A DNA stretch of 64,000 nucleotides from Rubricoccus sp038746605 (GTDB lineage: Bacteria; Bacteroidota; Rhodothermia; Rhodothermales; Rubricoccaceae). Under the pieces are notes generated by a model. The model was given only the letters and a program-made list of their open reading frames with translations, had not been told where the DNA came from and ran no database searches. Location: NCBI GenBank assembly GCA_038746605.1, contig JBCDKM010000018.1, forward strand, positions 37,791-101,790. The letters run 5' to 3'. Position numbers and translations under genes: made by a program. Each line of letters begins with the position of its first letter. Positions within the stretch are counted from its first letter, which is position 1. Of this stretch, positions 52,718 to 60,569 are shown piece after piece.

Positions 52718-52755
52718 CCGCCTCGGCCGCTCCGCCAGGGGAGCCACCGAGGCGG
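52718..52755. repeat. Interrupted copy of the GCCTCGG/CCGAGGC palindrome
   Basis: The arms CCGCCTCGG and CCGAGGCGG are separated by 20 bp, in the 66-bp gap between rplO and secY. Confidence 0.65.
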
Positions 52756-52766
52756 GCGGGGTGGAG

Positions 52767-53225
52767 TTACGCGACGATGGTGACGGACCCTCCGGCGCCC
52801 TCGATCTTCTCGCGGGCGGACTTGGAGACGGCGTGGGCGTGGACGTCCAGCTTGACGCCGAGGTCGCCGTCGCCGAGGACCTTGACGCGACCATTCTTGC
52901 CGCCGATGCCGAGCGCCTTGAGGCTCTCCGGCGTGACCGTGGCGCCCTCTTCGATGGCACCAGCCTCCACGAGACGCGCCAGACGGCCGACGTTCAGCGC
53001 GTCATAGGCGACGCGGAACCGGTTCTTGAAGCCGAACTTCGGGACGCGGCGCTGGAGCGGCATCTGGCCGCCCTCGAACCAGGCGGGGATGCTGGCGCCG
53101 GAGCGGCTCTTCTGGCCCTTGTGGCCCTTCGTGGCAGTTCCGCCCTTGCCGGAGCCTTCGCCGCGGCCGATCCGCTTCTTGTTCTTGGTGGAGCCCGAGG
53201 CGGGCTTCAGCGTGCTGAGATCCAT
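52767..53225 (-). CDS. rplO: 50S ribosomal protein L15
   Basis: A 152-aa protein: MDLSTLKPASGSTKNKKRIG, the Gly-rich RGEGSGKGGTATKGHKGQKS arm that enters 23S rRNA, and a globular C-terminus. The ATG at 53223-53225 is used; 14 extra upstream codons are not L15-like. Confidence 0.96.
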   Translation of the reverse strand: MDLSTLKPASGSTKNKKRIGRGEGSGKGGTATKGHKGQKSRSGASIPAWFEGGQMPLQRRVPKFGFKNRFRVAYDALNVGRLARLVEAGAIEEGATVTPESLKALGIGGKNGRVKVLGDGDLGVKLDVHAHAVSKSAREKIEGAGGSVTIVA

Positions 53226-53536
53226 CGGTAATGGGTGGCTAGAGACGCCCGCGCCCGGCCGTACCACCGGCGACTGTGCCGGGTAGGCGGGAACGGACTC
53301 GCGTGGGCCGTGCGGAAGGACACGGCGGACGCGGAAGATAGAGGGCCACGCGAGGTGCCTCTGTGGGCACGGGGCGCGTTTTGCGTGAAGGGATCCGACG
53401 CTCGGGAACGTGTGGCTTCCTCCGCCTCGGCGCTGTCGTGGAATGACCCGAGGCGGGCACTCTCACAGCGAACGCCCCGCCCAGACATTCCGAGCGGGGC
53501 GTGGGGGGTCTACCGACCGATCGAGCCGCGAGCGGG
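53226..53536. other. 311-bp gap in the spc operon with two hairpins
   Basis: It contains an interrupted family palindrome (arms at 53422-53430 and 53448-53456) and a second hairpin, ACGCCCCGC/GCGGGGCGT (53472-53480 with 53494-53502). The second is almost a copy of the operon's terminal hairpin at 46175-46205, but without a U-tract. No gene is seen. Confidence 0.6.
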
Positions 53537-53716
53537 TTACGCCTCCTCGGTCGTGACGAGGTGGCTCACCACGCGGATCATGCCCTCGATCTGGGGCGTG
53601 ACCTCGTGCTCGACGGTCTGGTTCATCTTCCGGATGCCGAGCGCCTCAAGCGTGCGCTTCTGCTTTCCGCTCCGGTTGATGGCACTGCGGACCTGGGTGA
53701 TCTTGATCTTGCTCAT
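53537..53716 (-). CDS. rpmD: 50S ribosomal protein L30
   Basis: A 59-aa protein: KIKITQVRSAINRSGKQKRT, LEALGIRKMNQTVEHE and an MIRVVSHLV end, the standard L30 pattern. Stop codon at 53537-53539. It stands in the conserved place between rpsE and rplO. Confidence 0.95.
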   Translation of the reverse strand: MSKIKITQVRSAINRSGKQKRTLEALGIRKMNQTVEHEVTPQIEGMIRVVSHLVTTEEA

Positions 53717-53796
53717 GGGTTCAGTTGGCTACTGGCTGTTGGCGGTTGGTCTCTCAACCCCCAGCGCGAACGCCAAGAGCCAAGAGCCCAAAGCCA

Positions 53797-54342
53797 CTAG
53801 CCCTCAAAAACGCGCTTGACCGAGATGCCGCGGCGCGCCGCGACCTCGCCCGGGTCCTGAAGGTTGGCGAGCGCGTCCATGGTGGCGGCCACCACGTTGT
53901 GCGGGTTGGACGAGCCCTGGCTCTTCGAGAGCACGTTGCGGATGCCCGCGCACTCGAGGACGGCGCGGACACCGCCGCCCGCGATCACGCCGGTACCGTC
54001 GGAGGCCGGCTTGAGGAGCACGACGCCCGCGTCCTGGCGGCCCTTGATGGCGTGCGGGATGGTGCCGGTCTTGGTCACCGGGACCGAGATCATCGCCTTC
54101 TTGGCGGCCTCGGTGCCCTTCGAGATCGCGTCCGCGACCTCGTTGGCCTTGCCGAGGCCAGAACCCACGCGGCCCTTCCCGTCACCGACGACGACGACGG
54201 CATTGAACGAGAAGCGACGGCCGCCCTTGACGACCTTCGCGACGCGGTTGACCTCGACGAGGCGCTCGATGAGGTTCGACTGGTTCGCCGAGTCCTCGCG
54301 GTTGCGGCGGCGGTCTCCCCGCCGGTTCTGCTGCTGTGCCAT
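53797..54342 (-). CDS. rpsE: 30S ribosomal protein S5
   Basis: A 181-aa protein. An Arg/Gln-rich head (MAQQQNRRGDRRRNRED) is followed by the dsRBD-like RVAKVVKGGRRFSFNAVVVV and the C-domain GGGVRAVLECAGIRNVLSKS. It is important for decoding fidelity. The long in-frame extension upstream overlaps rplR and is rejected. Confidence 0.96.
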   Translation of the reverse strand: MAQQQNRRGDRRRNREDSANQSNLIERLVEVNRVAKVVKGGRRFSFNAVVVVGDGKGRVGSGLGKANEVADAISKGTEAAKKAMISVPVTKTGTIPHAIKGRQDAGVVLLKPASDGTGVIAGGGVRAVLECAGIRNVLSKSQGSSNPHNVVAATMDALANLQDPGEVAARRGISVKRVFEG

Positions 54343-54361
54343 GAGATGTTCTCGGCTGGGG

Positions 54362-54715
54362 TTAGAGACGGAGGCCACCCTCACGGGCGCCATCAGCGAG
54401 GGCCTTGACGCGGCCGTGGTAGCGGTAGCCGCCACGGTCGAAGACGGCGACCTCGATGCCGGCCTCCTTCGCGCGCTCAGCGAGCGTCTTGCCGACGGCC
54501 GTGCCAGCCTCGATGCCCGTGGCATCAATGCCGGACTCGCGGCTGGAGGCCGCGGCGAGCGTGTGGCCCGCGGCGTCGTCGATGAGTTGCGCGTAGATGT
54601 ACTTGTTGGAGCGGAAGACCGCGAGGCGTGGCCGCTCGGCCGTGCCGGACACCTTGGCCCGGATTCGGCGGCGGATGCGCGCGCGGTTGCGCGCCTTGAG
54701 GGAAGTCTTGGCCAT
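54362..54715 (-). CDS. rplR: 50S ribosomal protein L18
   Basis: A 117-aa 5S-rRNA-binding protein: RLAVFRSNKYIYAQLIDDAA, ASSRESGIDATGIEAGTAVG and FDRGGYRYHGRVKALADGAR. Normal length; it ends 20 bp before the rpsE start. Confidence 0.97.
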   Translation of the reverse strand: MAKTSLKARNRARIRRRIRAKVSGTAERPRLAVFRSNKYIYAQLIDDAAGHTLAAASSRESGIDATGIEAGTAVGKTLAERAKEAGIEVAVFDRGGYRYHGRVKALADGAREGGLRL

Positions 54716-54769
54716 GTTTGAGGTGCGCTAGGGACCGGCGATTCCGACCGCCGGTCCACGCGAATGGGA

Positions 54770-55336
54770 TTAGCGAGCGGCGGTCTTACCTGCCTTGCGG
54801 CGGACGTACTCGTCGGTGTAGCGGACGCCCTTGCCCTTGTAGGGCTCCGGCGGACGGAGGGCGCGGATCTTGGCCGCGACCTGACCGACGAGCTGCTTGT
54901 CGATGCCGGAGATCTTGATCAGCGGGTTCTTACCGCGGACCGTCTCGGCCTCGATGGCGATGCCCTCCGGTGGCACGAAGAAGATCGGGTGGGAGAACCC
55001 GAGTGCGAGCTCGAGGACATCCATGCCTGCCATCTTCTTCGCGTCGGCACGGAAGCCAACGCCGATGACCTCCAGAGTCTTCGTGTAACCGTTGGTCACG
55101 CCGGTGACCATGTTGTCGATCAGCGAGCGCGTGAGGCCGTGAAAGGCGCGGTGCCGCTTCTGGTCGGTAGGCCGCTCAACGACGACCTCGCCGTTCTCGA
55201 CCTTCACGATCATGTCAGCGTCGGCCTGGTACGAGAGCTCGCCTTTGGGGCCCTTGACGGTGACCGTGTTGTTCTTGGCGACGTCGACCGTCACCTTCTC
55301 CGGGATCGAGACCGGGAGTTTTCCGATTCGGGACAT
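54770..55336 (-). CDS. rplF: 50S ribosomal protein L6
   Basis: A 188-aa protein with two homologous domains; SRIGKLPVSIPEKVTVDVAK opens the first, and the C-terminal motif RPPEPYKGKGVRYTDEYVRR is diagnostic. It lies near the GTPase centre. Confidence 0.97.
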   Translation of the reverse strand: MSRIGKLPVSIPEKVTVDVAKNNTVTVKGPKGELSYQADADMIVKVENGEVVVERPTDQKRHRAFHGLTRSLIDNMVTGVTNGYTKTLEVIGVGFRADAKKMAGMDVLELALGFSHPIFFVPPEGIAIEAETVRGKNPLIKISGIDKQLVGQVAAKIRALRPPEPYKGKGVRYTDEYVRRKAGKTAAR

Positions 55337-55354
55337 ATCAGGAGAGGGTGCGGG

Positions 55355-55756
55355 TTACTGGACGTGGGCGAGGACCTCGCCGCCGATTCCGGCGCGCCGG
55401 GCCTCCTTGTCCGTCATCACGCCTCGCGACGTGGAAAGGATGGCGACGCCGAGGCCGTTGAGCACGCGCGGCAGGTTGTCTGCGCCGACGTACTTGCGGA
55501 GGCCGGGCTTCGAGATACGGGTCAGCTTCTGGATGACCGGGACGCCGCCGCGCATGTACTTGAGGTAGACACGCAGGATGCCCTGCTTGCCGTCCTCGAT
55601 GGTGACGTAGTCCTTGACGTAGCCCTTGTCCTTGAGGATCTGGGTGATGGCCCGCTTCAGGTTCGAAGCCGGGATGTCCACGTGGGCGTGGCGGGCCTTC
55701 TGCGCGTTTCGGATGCGCGTGAGGTAGTCCGAAACGGGGTCGGTGATTGCGCTCAT
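55355..55756 (-). CDS. rpsH: 30S ribosomal protein S8
   Basis: A 133-aa protein: DPVSDYLTRIRNAQKARHAH at the N-terminus and ISKPGLRKYVGADNLPRVLN plus GVAILSTSRGVMTDKEARR in the C-domain. In many bacteria S8 represses the spc operon. I use the ATG at 55754-55756; the longer frame runs into an intergenic spacer. Confidence 0.97.
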   Translation of the reverse strand: MSAITDPVSDYLTRIRNAQKARHAHVDIPASNLKRAITQILKDKGYVKDYVTIEDGKQGILRVYLKYMRGGVPVIQKLTRISKPGLRKYVGADNLPRVLNGLGVAILSTSRGVMTDKEARRAGIGGEVLAHVQ

Positions 55757-55927
55757 GTGTCTTCGGCCAGTTCGGCTTGTTCCGCCTCGGTGTCCCCGCG
55801 AGGAGTCTCGCGCGATGCCCGAGGCAGGCGGGGCCGCTTGGCCGCTAGATGGATGATGGGATGCGGGATGTTCGATGCCGGATGGGGCGGCAGATCCGAG
55901 ATCCGCCATCGTCCATCCGATACCGAG

Positions 55928-56197
55928 CTACCAGCTGGCTTTGCGGACGCCCGGGATCTTGCCGTCGAGAGCCATGTCGCGGAAGACCACACGGCAGACG
56001 CCGAACTTCCGGATGTAGCCGCGCGGACGGCCCGTAAGGGCGCAGCGGTTGTGGAGGCGAACCGGGCTGGAGTTGCGGGGGAGCTTCTGGAGTTCCTCCC
56101 ACTTGCCCTCCGCCTTCAGGCGGGCGCGCTTCTCGGCGTACTTCTCGACGAGCTTGCGGCGCTTCCGTTCGCGGGCGATGACGCTCTTCTTGGCCAT
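55928..56197 (-). CDS. rpsN: 30S ribosomal protein S14 (long, zinc-free form)
   Basis: An 89-aa protein. It is the long S14 type: NRCALTGRPRGYIRKFGVCR retains two isolated Cys but not the CxxC-x12-CxxC zinc site. The 171-bp gap before rpsH carries an iterated-word spacer (GGGATGCGGGATG... with ATCCGCCATCGTCCATCC). Confidence 0.96.
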   Translation of the reverse strand: MAKKSVIARERKRRKLVEKYAEKRARLKAEGKWEELQKLPRNSSPVRLHNRCALTGRPRGYIRKFGVCRVVFRDMALDGKIPGVRKASW

Positions 56198-56211
56198 GTC
56201 TAAGGGGGTGC

Positions 56212-56781
56212 TTATGCGGTTTCGGTCTCGCGACGGACGAAGGGCATCCCGAGCTGCTTCAGGAGCCCGTGCGCCTCCTCATCGGTCGGGGCGGTCGTCA
56301 CGAAGGTGATGTCGAGCCCGGAGACACGGTCCACCTTGTCGATGTCGATCTCGGGGAAGATGATCTGCTCCTTGATCCCGAGCGTGTAGTTGCCGCGGCC
56401 GTCGAACGAGCGGTCCGAGACGCCGCGGAAGTCACGCGTGCGGGGGAGCGCTAGCGTCACCAACCGGTCCACGAACTCCCACATCTGGTCGCCCCGGAGC
56501 GTGACGGCCGCGCCGACGGGCATGCCCTCGCGCAGCTTGAAGTTCGAGATCGACTTCCGCGCCTGGCGGATGGCGGGCTGCTGGCCCGTGATCTTGCGAA
56601 GCTCCTCGACGGCGTCGTCCAGAACCTTCTTGTTGGATGCGGCTTCGCCGACGCCCTTGTTGATGACGATCTTCGTCAGGCGCGGCACCTGCATCACGTT
56701 GTCGTACCCGAACTGCTCGGTGAGAGCGGACACGATCTCGGAGCGGTAGCGCTCCTTGAGGCGGGGGGTGTAGTTCTCCAT
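56212..56781 (-). CDS. rplE: 50S ribosomal protein L5
   Basis: A 189-aa protein: MENYTPRLKERYRSEIVSAL, MQVPRLTKIVINKGVGEA and the C-terminal DITFVTTAPTDEEAHGLLKQ. It binds 5S rRNA and contacts S13. Confidence 0.97.
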   Translation of the reverse strand: MENYTPRLKERYRSEIVSALTEQFGYDNVMQVPRLTKIVINKGVGEAASNKKVLDDAVEELRKITGQQPAIRQARKSISNFKLREGMPVGAAVTLRGDQMWEFVDRLVTLALPRTRDFRGVSDRSFDGRGNYTLGIKEQIIFPEIDIDKVDRVSGLDITFVTTAPTDEEAHGLLKQLGMPFVRRETETA

Positions 56782-56853
56782 GGGAGGTGTCGTCGAGCGA
56801 GCCGATTGCTCTCTGGCGAGGGCAGGGACGGGCCGCCTCGTGGACGGAATCTG

Positions 56854-57246
56854 TTAGCTGTCGAGCTCCTCGCCGGTGGTCTTCGCGTAGCGGATCCAGC
56901 GGCCCTGGCCTGTCTCCGGATCCTCAACGCGCTTGCGTCCGATCCGCGTCGGGTTGCCATCGCCATCGACCGGGACCACGTTGGAAATGTGGATCGGACG
57001 CTCGGCCTGAACGCGGCCCCCGTTGGGGTACTGCTGATTCGGCTTCGTGTGGCGGAAGCGGACGTTGACGCCCTCGACGAGCACCTTGTCCTGCTTCGGA
57101 TAGACCTCCAGTACACGGGCGGTGTAGCCCTTCGGACGGTCCATGTTGGGGTTGAGACCCTTCGAGGACGTGATCGCCTTCGTCAGGGCGACGGTCTCAC
57201 CCTTCTTGATGTGGAGCTTCTTCTGCTTGTTCTTTGTACGCGACAT
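56854..57246 (-). CDS. rplX: 50S ribosomal protein L24
   Basis: A 130-aa protein, longer than the usual ~105. The KOW segment is HIKKGETVALTKAITSSKG, interrupted by a Bacteroidota-like insertion before KGYTARVLEVYPKQDKVLVE. It is an early 50S assembly protein at the tunnel exit. It starts 4 bp after the rplN stop. Confidence 0.95.
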   Translation of the reverse strand: MSRTKNKQKKLHIKKGETVALTKAITSSKGLNPNMDRPKGYTARVLEVYPKQDKVLVEGVNVRFRHTKPNQQYPNGGRVQAERPIHISNVVPVDGDGNPTRIGRKRVEDPETGQGRWIRYAKTTGEELDS

Positions 57247-57250
57247 CGGT

Positions 57251-57619
57251 CTAAAGGACTTCAGGAGCGAGGGAGACGATGCGCATGAACTCACGCTCGC
57301 GGAGCTCGCGGGCCACAGGCCCGAAGATGCGCGTGCCGCGCGGCTCGTCGGCGTCGTTGAGGAGCACCGCCGCGTTCTCGTCGAAGCGGATGTAGGAGCC
57401 ATCTGGGCGACGGTACTCCTTCTTGGTGCGAACGACGACGGCCTTGGAGACGTCGCCCTTCTTCACATTACCGCCGGGGATGGCGCTTTTGACGGTGACG
57501 ACGATCTTGTCGCCGACGCGGGCATAGCGGCGCTTGGAGCCGCCGAGGACGCGGATGCACAGCACCTCTTTCGCCCCGCTGTTGTCGGCTACGGCGAGCC
57601 GGGATTCCTGCTGGATCAT
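57251..57619 (-). CDS. rplN: 50S ribosomal protein L14
   Basis: A 122-aa protein: MIQQESRLAVADNSGAKEVL, VVRTKKEYRRPDGSYIRFDE and RIFGPVARELREREFMRIVS. Highly conserved subunit-interface protein of normal length. Confidence 0.97.
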   Translation of the reverse strand: MIQQESRLAVADNSGAKEVLCIRVLGGSKRRYARVGDKIVVTVKSAIPGGNVKKGDVSKAVVVRTKKEYRRPDGSYIRFDENAAVLLNDADEPRGTRIFGPVARELREREFMRIVSLAPEVL

Positions 57620-57641
57620 GGGTGGGAGCTTCTAGAGATGG

Positions 57642-57920
57642 CTACTTGGCACGCTCGACGACCTCGACGAGGCGCCAGCGCTTCGTCTTGGAGTACGGGC
57701 GGGTCTCCTGGATGCGGACGACATCGCCCATGCCGGCGTCGTTCGTCTCGTCGTGAGCCTTCAGCTTGGTCGTCTGCTTGACGAACTTGCCGTAGATCGG
57801 GTGCTTCACCTGGCGCTCAATGGCGACCGTGATGGTCTTGTCCATCTTGTCCGAGACGACGAGGCCAACACGGAACTTCCGCGCTCCTCGCGTCTGCACC
57901 TCGGGGGTGACTTCGGCCAT
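57642..57920 (-). CDS. rpsQ: 30S ribosomal protein S17
   Basis: A 92-aa OB-fold protein: KFRVGLVVSDKMDKTITVAI and YGKFVKQTTKLKAHDETND. A short extra N-terminus (MAEVTPEVQTRGAR) precedes the fold. The 207-bp gap to rpmC holds a palindrome and no gene. Confidence 0.96.
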   Translation of the reverse strand: MAEVTPEVQTRGARKFRVGLVVSDKMDKTITVAIERQVKHPIYGKFVKQTTKLKAHDETNDAGMGDVVRIQETRPYSKTKRWRLVEVVERAK

Positions 57921-58101
57921 AGCGGCGTGTGCCCCTTCGTGGGGCGGCTATTTCGCTTGGTGAGCCGGCACCTCACCAACTACGTGACAGTCTGTGCTCT
58001 GGCCGCCGGGGGCCAGAAGAGTCCGCATGGTACCGAACGTGCAGTGAAGGCACAGGGAAGGGCGCGGCGGAGGCCGCGAGCCCACCGAAGCTTCACTCGG
58101 T

Positions 58102-58121
58102 CGACCTCGGTACCGAGGCGG
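58102..58121. repeat. 20-bp palindrome of the dispersed family
   Basis: CGACCTCGGTACCGAGGCGG, 6 bp downstream of the rpmC stop. Confidence 0.75.
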
Positions 58122-58127
58122 GCGGAG

Positions 58128-58331
58128 TTATTCCGCCGTCGCCTCGCGGGACTTTTCGTTCAGGATGGTCTTGAGACGGGCGATCTCGCGGCGCTTCTCC
58201 CGGAGGATCAACGGGTCTTCCAGGCCCGCCACGACACGGCGGAACCGGAGCTCGGTGAGGTCCTTCTGGTTTTCGGCGATGCGCTCCTCGATCTCGGCCG
58301 CGCTCATGTCGCGGATCTCGCTGGGCTTCAT
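58128..58331 (-). CDS. rpmC: 50S ribosomal protein L29
   Basis: A 67-aa helical hairpin protein: MKPSEIRDMSAAEIEERIAE, LTELRFRRVVAG and IARLKTILNEK. It sits at the peptide tunnel exit. Confidence 0.95.
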   Translation of the reverse strand: MKPSEIRDMSAAEIEERIAENQKDLTELRFRRVVAGLEDPLILREKRREIARLKTILNEKSREATAE

Positions 58332-58349
58332 CTCTCAGGGGGTCACAGA

Positions 58350-58378
58350 GCGCCCCAGCCGAGAAACGGCCGGGGCGC
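58350..58378. other. GC-rich hairpin between rplP and rpmC
   Basis: GCGCCCCAGCC and GGCCGGGGCGC pair with one mismatch around GAGAAAC. It looks like a terminator stem without a U-tract, inside the operon, and may be an attenuator or processing site. Confidence 0.5.
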
Positions 58379-58393
58379 GGGAATGGGGTCGGT

Positions 58394-59203
58394 CTACTCC
58401 TCCTCGTCGGAGGCAGAGTCGTCGGTGGCGGCGTCCTCTGGGGAGTCCGCAGCCTCTGGCGCTTCGACGGTGTTGCCGTCTTCTTCGCGAAGGCTTTCGA
58501 CGTACTCGTTGAGGCCCTCGAGGTCGCCGTCAGCGAGGAAGCGGGCCTGCTTGGCCCAGGTCTCCTCGTTGACGCCGAAGGCATCGGTGCCGTCGGACTG
58601 CACGATCTCGCGCAGCTTCTCGACGCCGAGGTCCGCCAGCGCGGCGTACGTCTCGACGCCCGCCTTCTGGAGGTTCTCGATCATCGATCCGCCGAGGCCG
58701 TAGATCTTGGTGAGGTCGTCGTTGCTGACTTCGGCAGTGATGCCGGAGTCCTCAGAGATCGTAGACGCGTTTGCGGGGGGCGCGACGGGCGTCATCTCCG
58801 GGCGAGCGACGAACTTCGCCTTGATCGGGAGCTTCTGGATCGCGAGGCGCATGGCCTCCCGTGCGACGTCCTCAGGGACGCCGGCGATCTCGAAGAGGAT
58901 GCGGCCGGGCTTGACGACGGCCACCCAGTACTCCGGGGAGCCCTTACCCTTACCCATGCGGGTCTCGGCCGGCTTCTTGGTGATCGGCTTGTCCGGGAAG
59001 ATCCGGATCCACACCTTGCCCTGTCGCTTCATGCGACGGGTCATGGAGATACGGGCGGCCTCGATCTGGCGGGAGGTGATCCAGCCGGGCTCAAGCGCCT
59101 TGATTCCATAGTCCCCGAAGGTGACGCGGGCGCCGCGCTGGGCGAGCCCCTTCACCCGGCCTTTCTGCATCTTGCGGAACTTGGTCCGCTTCGGCATCAA
59201 CAT
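58394..59203 (-). CDS. rplP: 50S ribosomal protein L16 with C-terminal HhH-like extension
   Basis: A 269-aa protein. Residues 1-137 are standard L16 (MLMPKRTKFRKMQKGRVKGL, RIFPDKPITKKPAETRMGKG). A linker is followed by a domain at about 161-242: NDDLTKIYGLGGSMIENLQK, TYAALADLGVEKLREIV and VNEETWAKQARFLADGDLEG. An acidic tail (DDSASDEEE) closes it. The domain is clearly homologous to the one at the end of L17 in this operon. Ordinary L16 is about 137-145 aa. Confidence 0.95.
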   Translation of the reverse strand: MLMPKRTKFRKMQKGRVKGLAQRGARVTFGDYGIKALEPGWITSRQIEAARISMTRRMKRQGKVWIRIFPDKPITKKPAETRMGKGKGSPEYWVAVVKPGRILFEIAGVPEDVAREAMRLAIQKLPIKAKFVARPEMTPVAPPANASTISEDSGITAEVSNDDLTKIYGLGGSMIENLQKAGVETYAALADLGVEKLREIVQSDGTDAFGVNEETWAKQARFLADGDLEGLNEYVESLREEDGNTVEAPEAADSPEDAATDDSASDEEE

Positions 59204-59232
59204 AGTTTCTGAGGGTTAGGGTGAGGGGATGA

Positions 59233-60039
59233 TTAGCGACGGCCGCGGCCTCCGCCAGAGCCACCACGGCCCCCGCGACCACCACGGTTGTCTCGTCCGC
59301 CCCGACCACCACGGCGGTCGTCGCGCCCACCACGTCCGCCTCGGCGGCGCTCCGGGACGCTCGGCGCGGCTGTCTGCTGACGCTGCGCGTAGGCGTTGGG
59401 CGAGAGGTCCGGCTTGCCGATGACCTCGCCGTGGAAGATCCAGACCTTCACACCGCAAGTGCCCGCGATGGTGAAGGCGGTGGCCTCCGCGAAGTCGATG
59501 TCAGCGCGGAGCGTGTGGAGCGGCACGCGGCCCTCCATGTACTGCTCCACGCGGCGCATCTCGGAACCGCCCAGGCGGCCACCGACCTTGATGCGGATGC
59601 CCTCGGCGCCCATGCGCATCGCGGCGCCGAGCGCCTGCTTCATCGCGCGGCGGTAGGACACACGGCCCTCCAGCTGCTGCGCGATGTTCTGCGCGACCAG
59701 CGAGGCGTCCAGCTCGGGACGCTTGATCTCGTTGATGTTGATCTGGACATCCTTGTCGGTGAGCGTCTTGAGCTCCTCGCGGAGCTTCTCGACCTCGGAG
59801 CCACCACGGCCGATCACGACGCCCGGGCGGGACGTGTGCAGCGTGAGGATGATGCGACGAGGCGTCCGCTCGATGACGACGCGGGAGAGCCCAGCGCGCT
59901 TAAGGCGGGCGTGGAGGTACCGGCGGATCTCCTCGTCCTCGACGAGCTTGTCGGCAAAGGAGCCGTCGGTGTACCAGTTCGAGTCCCAGCCGCGGATGAC
60001 GCCGAGGCGGAAGCCGATGGGGTTGGTCTTCTGACCCAT
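59233..60039 (-). CDS. rpsC: 30S ribosomal protein S3 with RGG-rich tail
   Basis: A 268-aa protein. MGQKTNPIGFRLGVIRGWDS opens it; the KH domain (about 40-110) includes VVIGRGGSEVEKLREEL, and the C-domain RRVEQYMEGRVPLHTLRADI follows. The last ~38 residues are RGG/RGR repeats (RRGGRGGRDDRRGG...), absent from most S3 proteins and typical of RNA-binding tails. Confidence 0.96.
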   Translation of the reverse strand: MGQKTNPIGFRLGVIRGWDSNWYTDGSFADKLVEDEEIRRYLHARLKRAGLSRVVIERTPRRIILTLHTSRPGVVIGRGGSEVEKLREELKTLTDKDVQININEIKRPELDASLVAQNIAQQLEGRVSYRRAMKQALGAAMRMGAEGIRIKVGGRLGGSEMRRVEQYMEGRVPLHTLRADIDFAEATAFTIAGTCGVKVWIFHGEVIGKPDLSPNAYAQRQQTAAPSVPERRRGGRGGRDDRRGGRGGRDNRGGRGGRGGSGGGRGRR

Positions 60040-60146
60040 GATTCTTCGGGGTGTGCTTTGCAGGTCGCGAGGCCCCGGGTCCGTCGGTCTCTGGAGACGA
60101 GGGTCTCCGTGGAGTTCCCGAGGCGGGCGACCTCTACGTGCGCGGG

Positions 60147-60509
60147 TTACTCGTCGTCAGCTCCGCCCTCGGGCGTGCCGATGACAACGGTCAGGTGGCT
60201 CTGGCGCTTCAGGATCGGGTGGGCGCGGCCTCGGGAGACCGGACGGAACCGCTTGAAGACGGGCGCCTCATCGACGAAGATGGTCTTCACGATGAGGGAC
60301 TCGTCGTCGATGCGCTCGTCCTGGTTCTGGTCGTGGAGGTTGGCGTACGCGGACTCGATGGTGCGCTGGATGAACCGGGTCGCCTTCTGCGGAAGGAAGT
60401 GAAGGGTATCGATCGCCTCTGTCACCTTCTTGCCGCGGACGGCGTCGGCCACGATCCGCATCTTCCGGGGGCTGATGCGGATGTAGGTCTGTTTGGCGCG
60501 TGCTTCCAT
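60147..60509 (-). CDS. rplV: 50S ribosomal protein L22
   Basis: A 120-aa protein: TYIRISPRKMRIVADAVRGK and the tunnel hairpin FVDEAPVFKRFRPVSRGRAH, where macrolide-resistance changes map in other species. Normal length. Confidence 0.97.
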   Translation of the reverse strand: MEARAKQTYIRISPRKMRIVADAVRGKKVTEAIDTLHFLPQKATRFIQRTIESAYANLHDQNQDERIDDESLIVKTIFVDEAPVFKRFRPVSRGRAHPILKRQSHLTVVIGTPEGGADDE

Positions 60510-60569
60510 TTCAGTATTCGGTTGGTCGGTGGACGGGCGGGCGAGTCACCTCGCCAGACCGCCGCCGGT

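Noticed and set aside
53226..53536. Operon boundary (promoter) between rpmD and rplO
   Set aside because: Hairpins are present but no U-tract and no recognisable promoter, so I describe the gap without splitting the operon.
12147..58121. CRISPR-like repetition of CCGCCTCGG...CCGAGGCGG
   Set aside because: Copies are kilobases apart, palindromic, and have no regular spacers or cas genes; they are a dispersed repeat.
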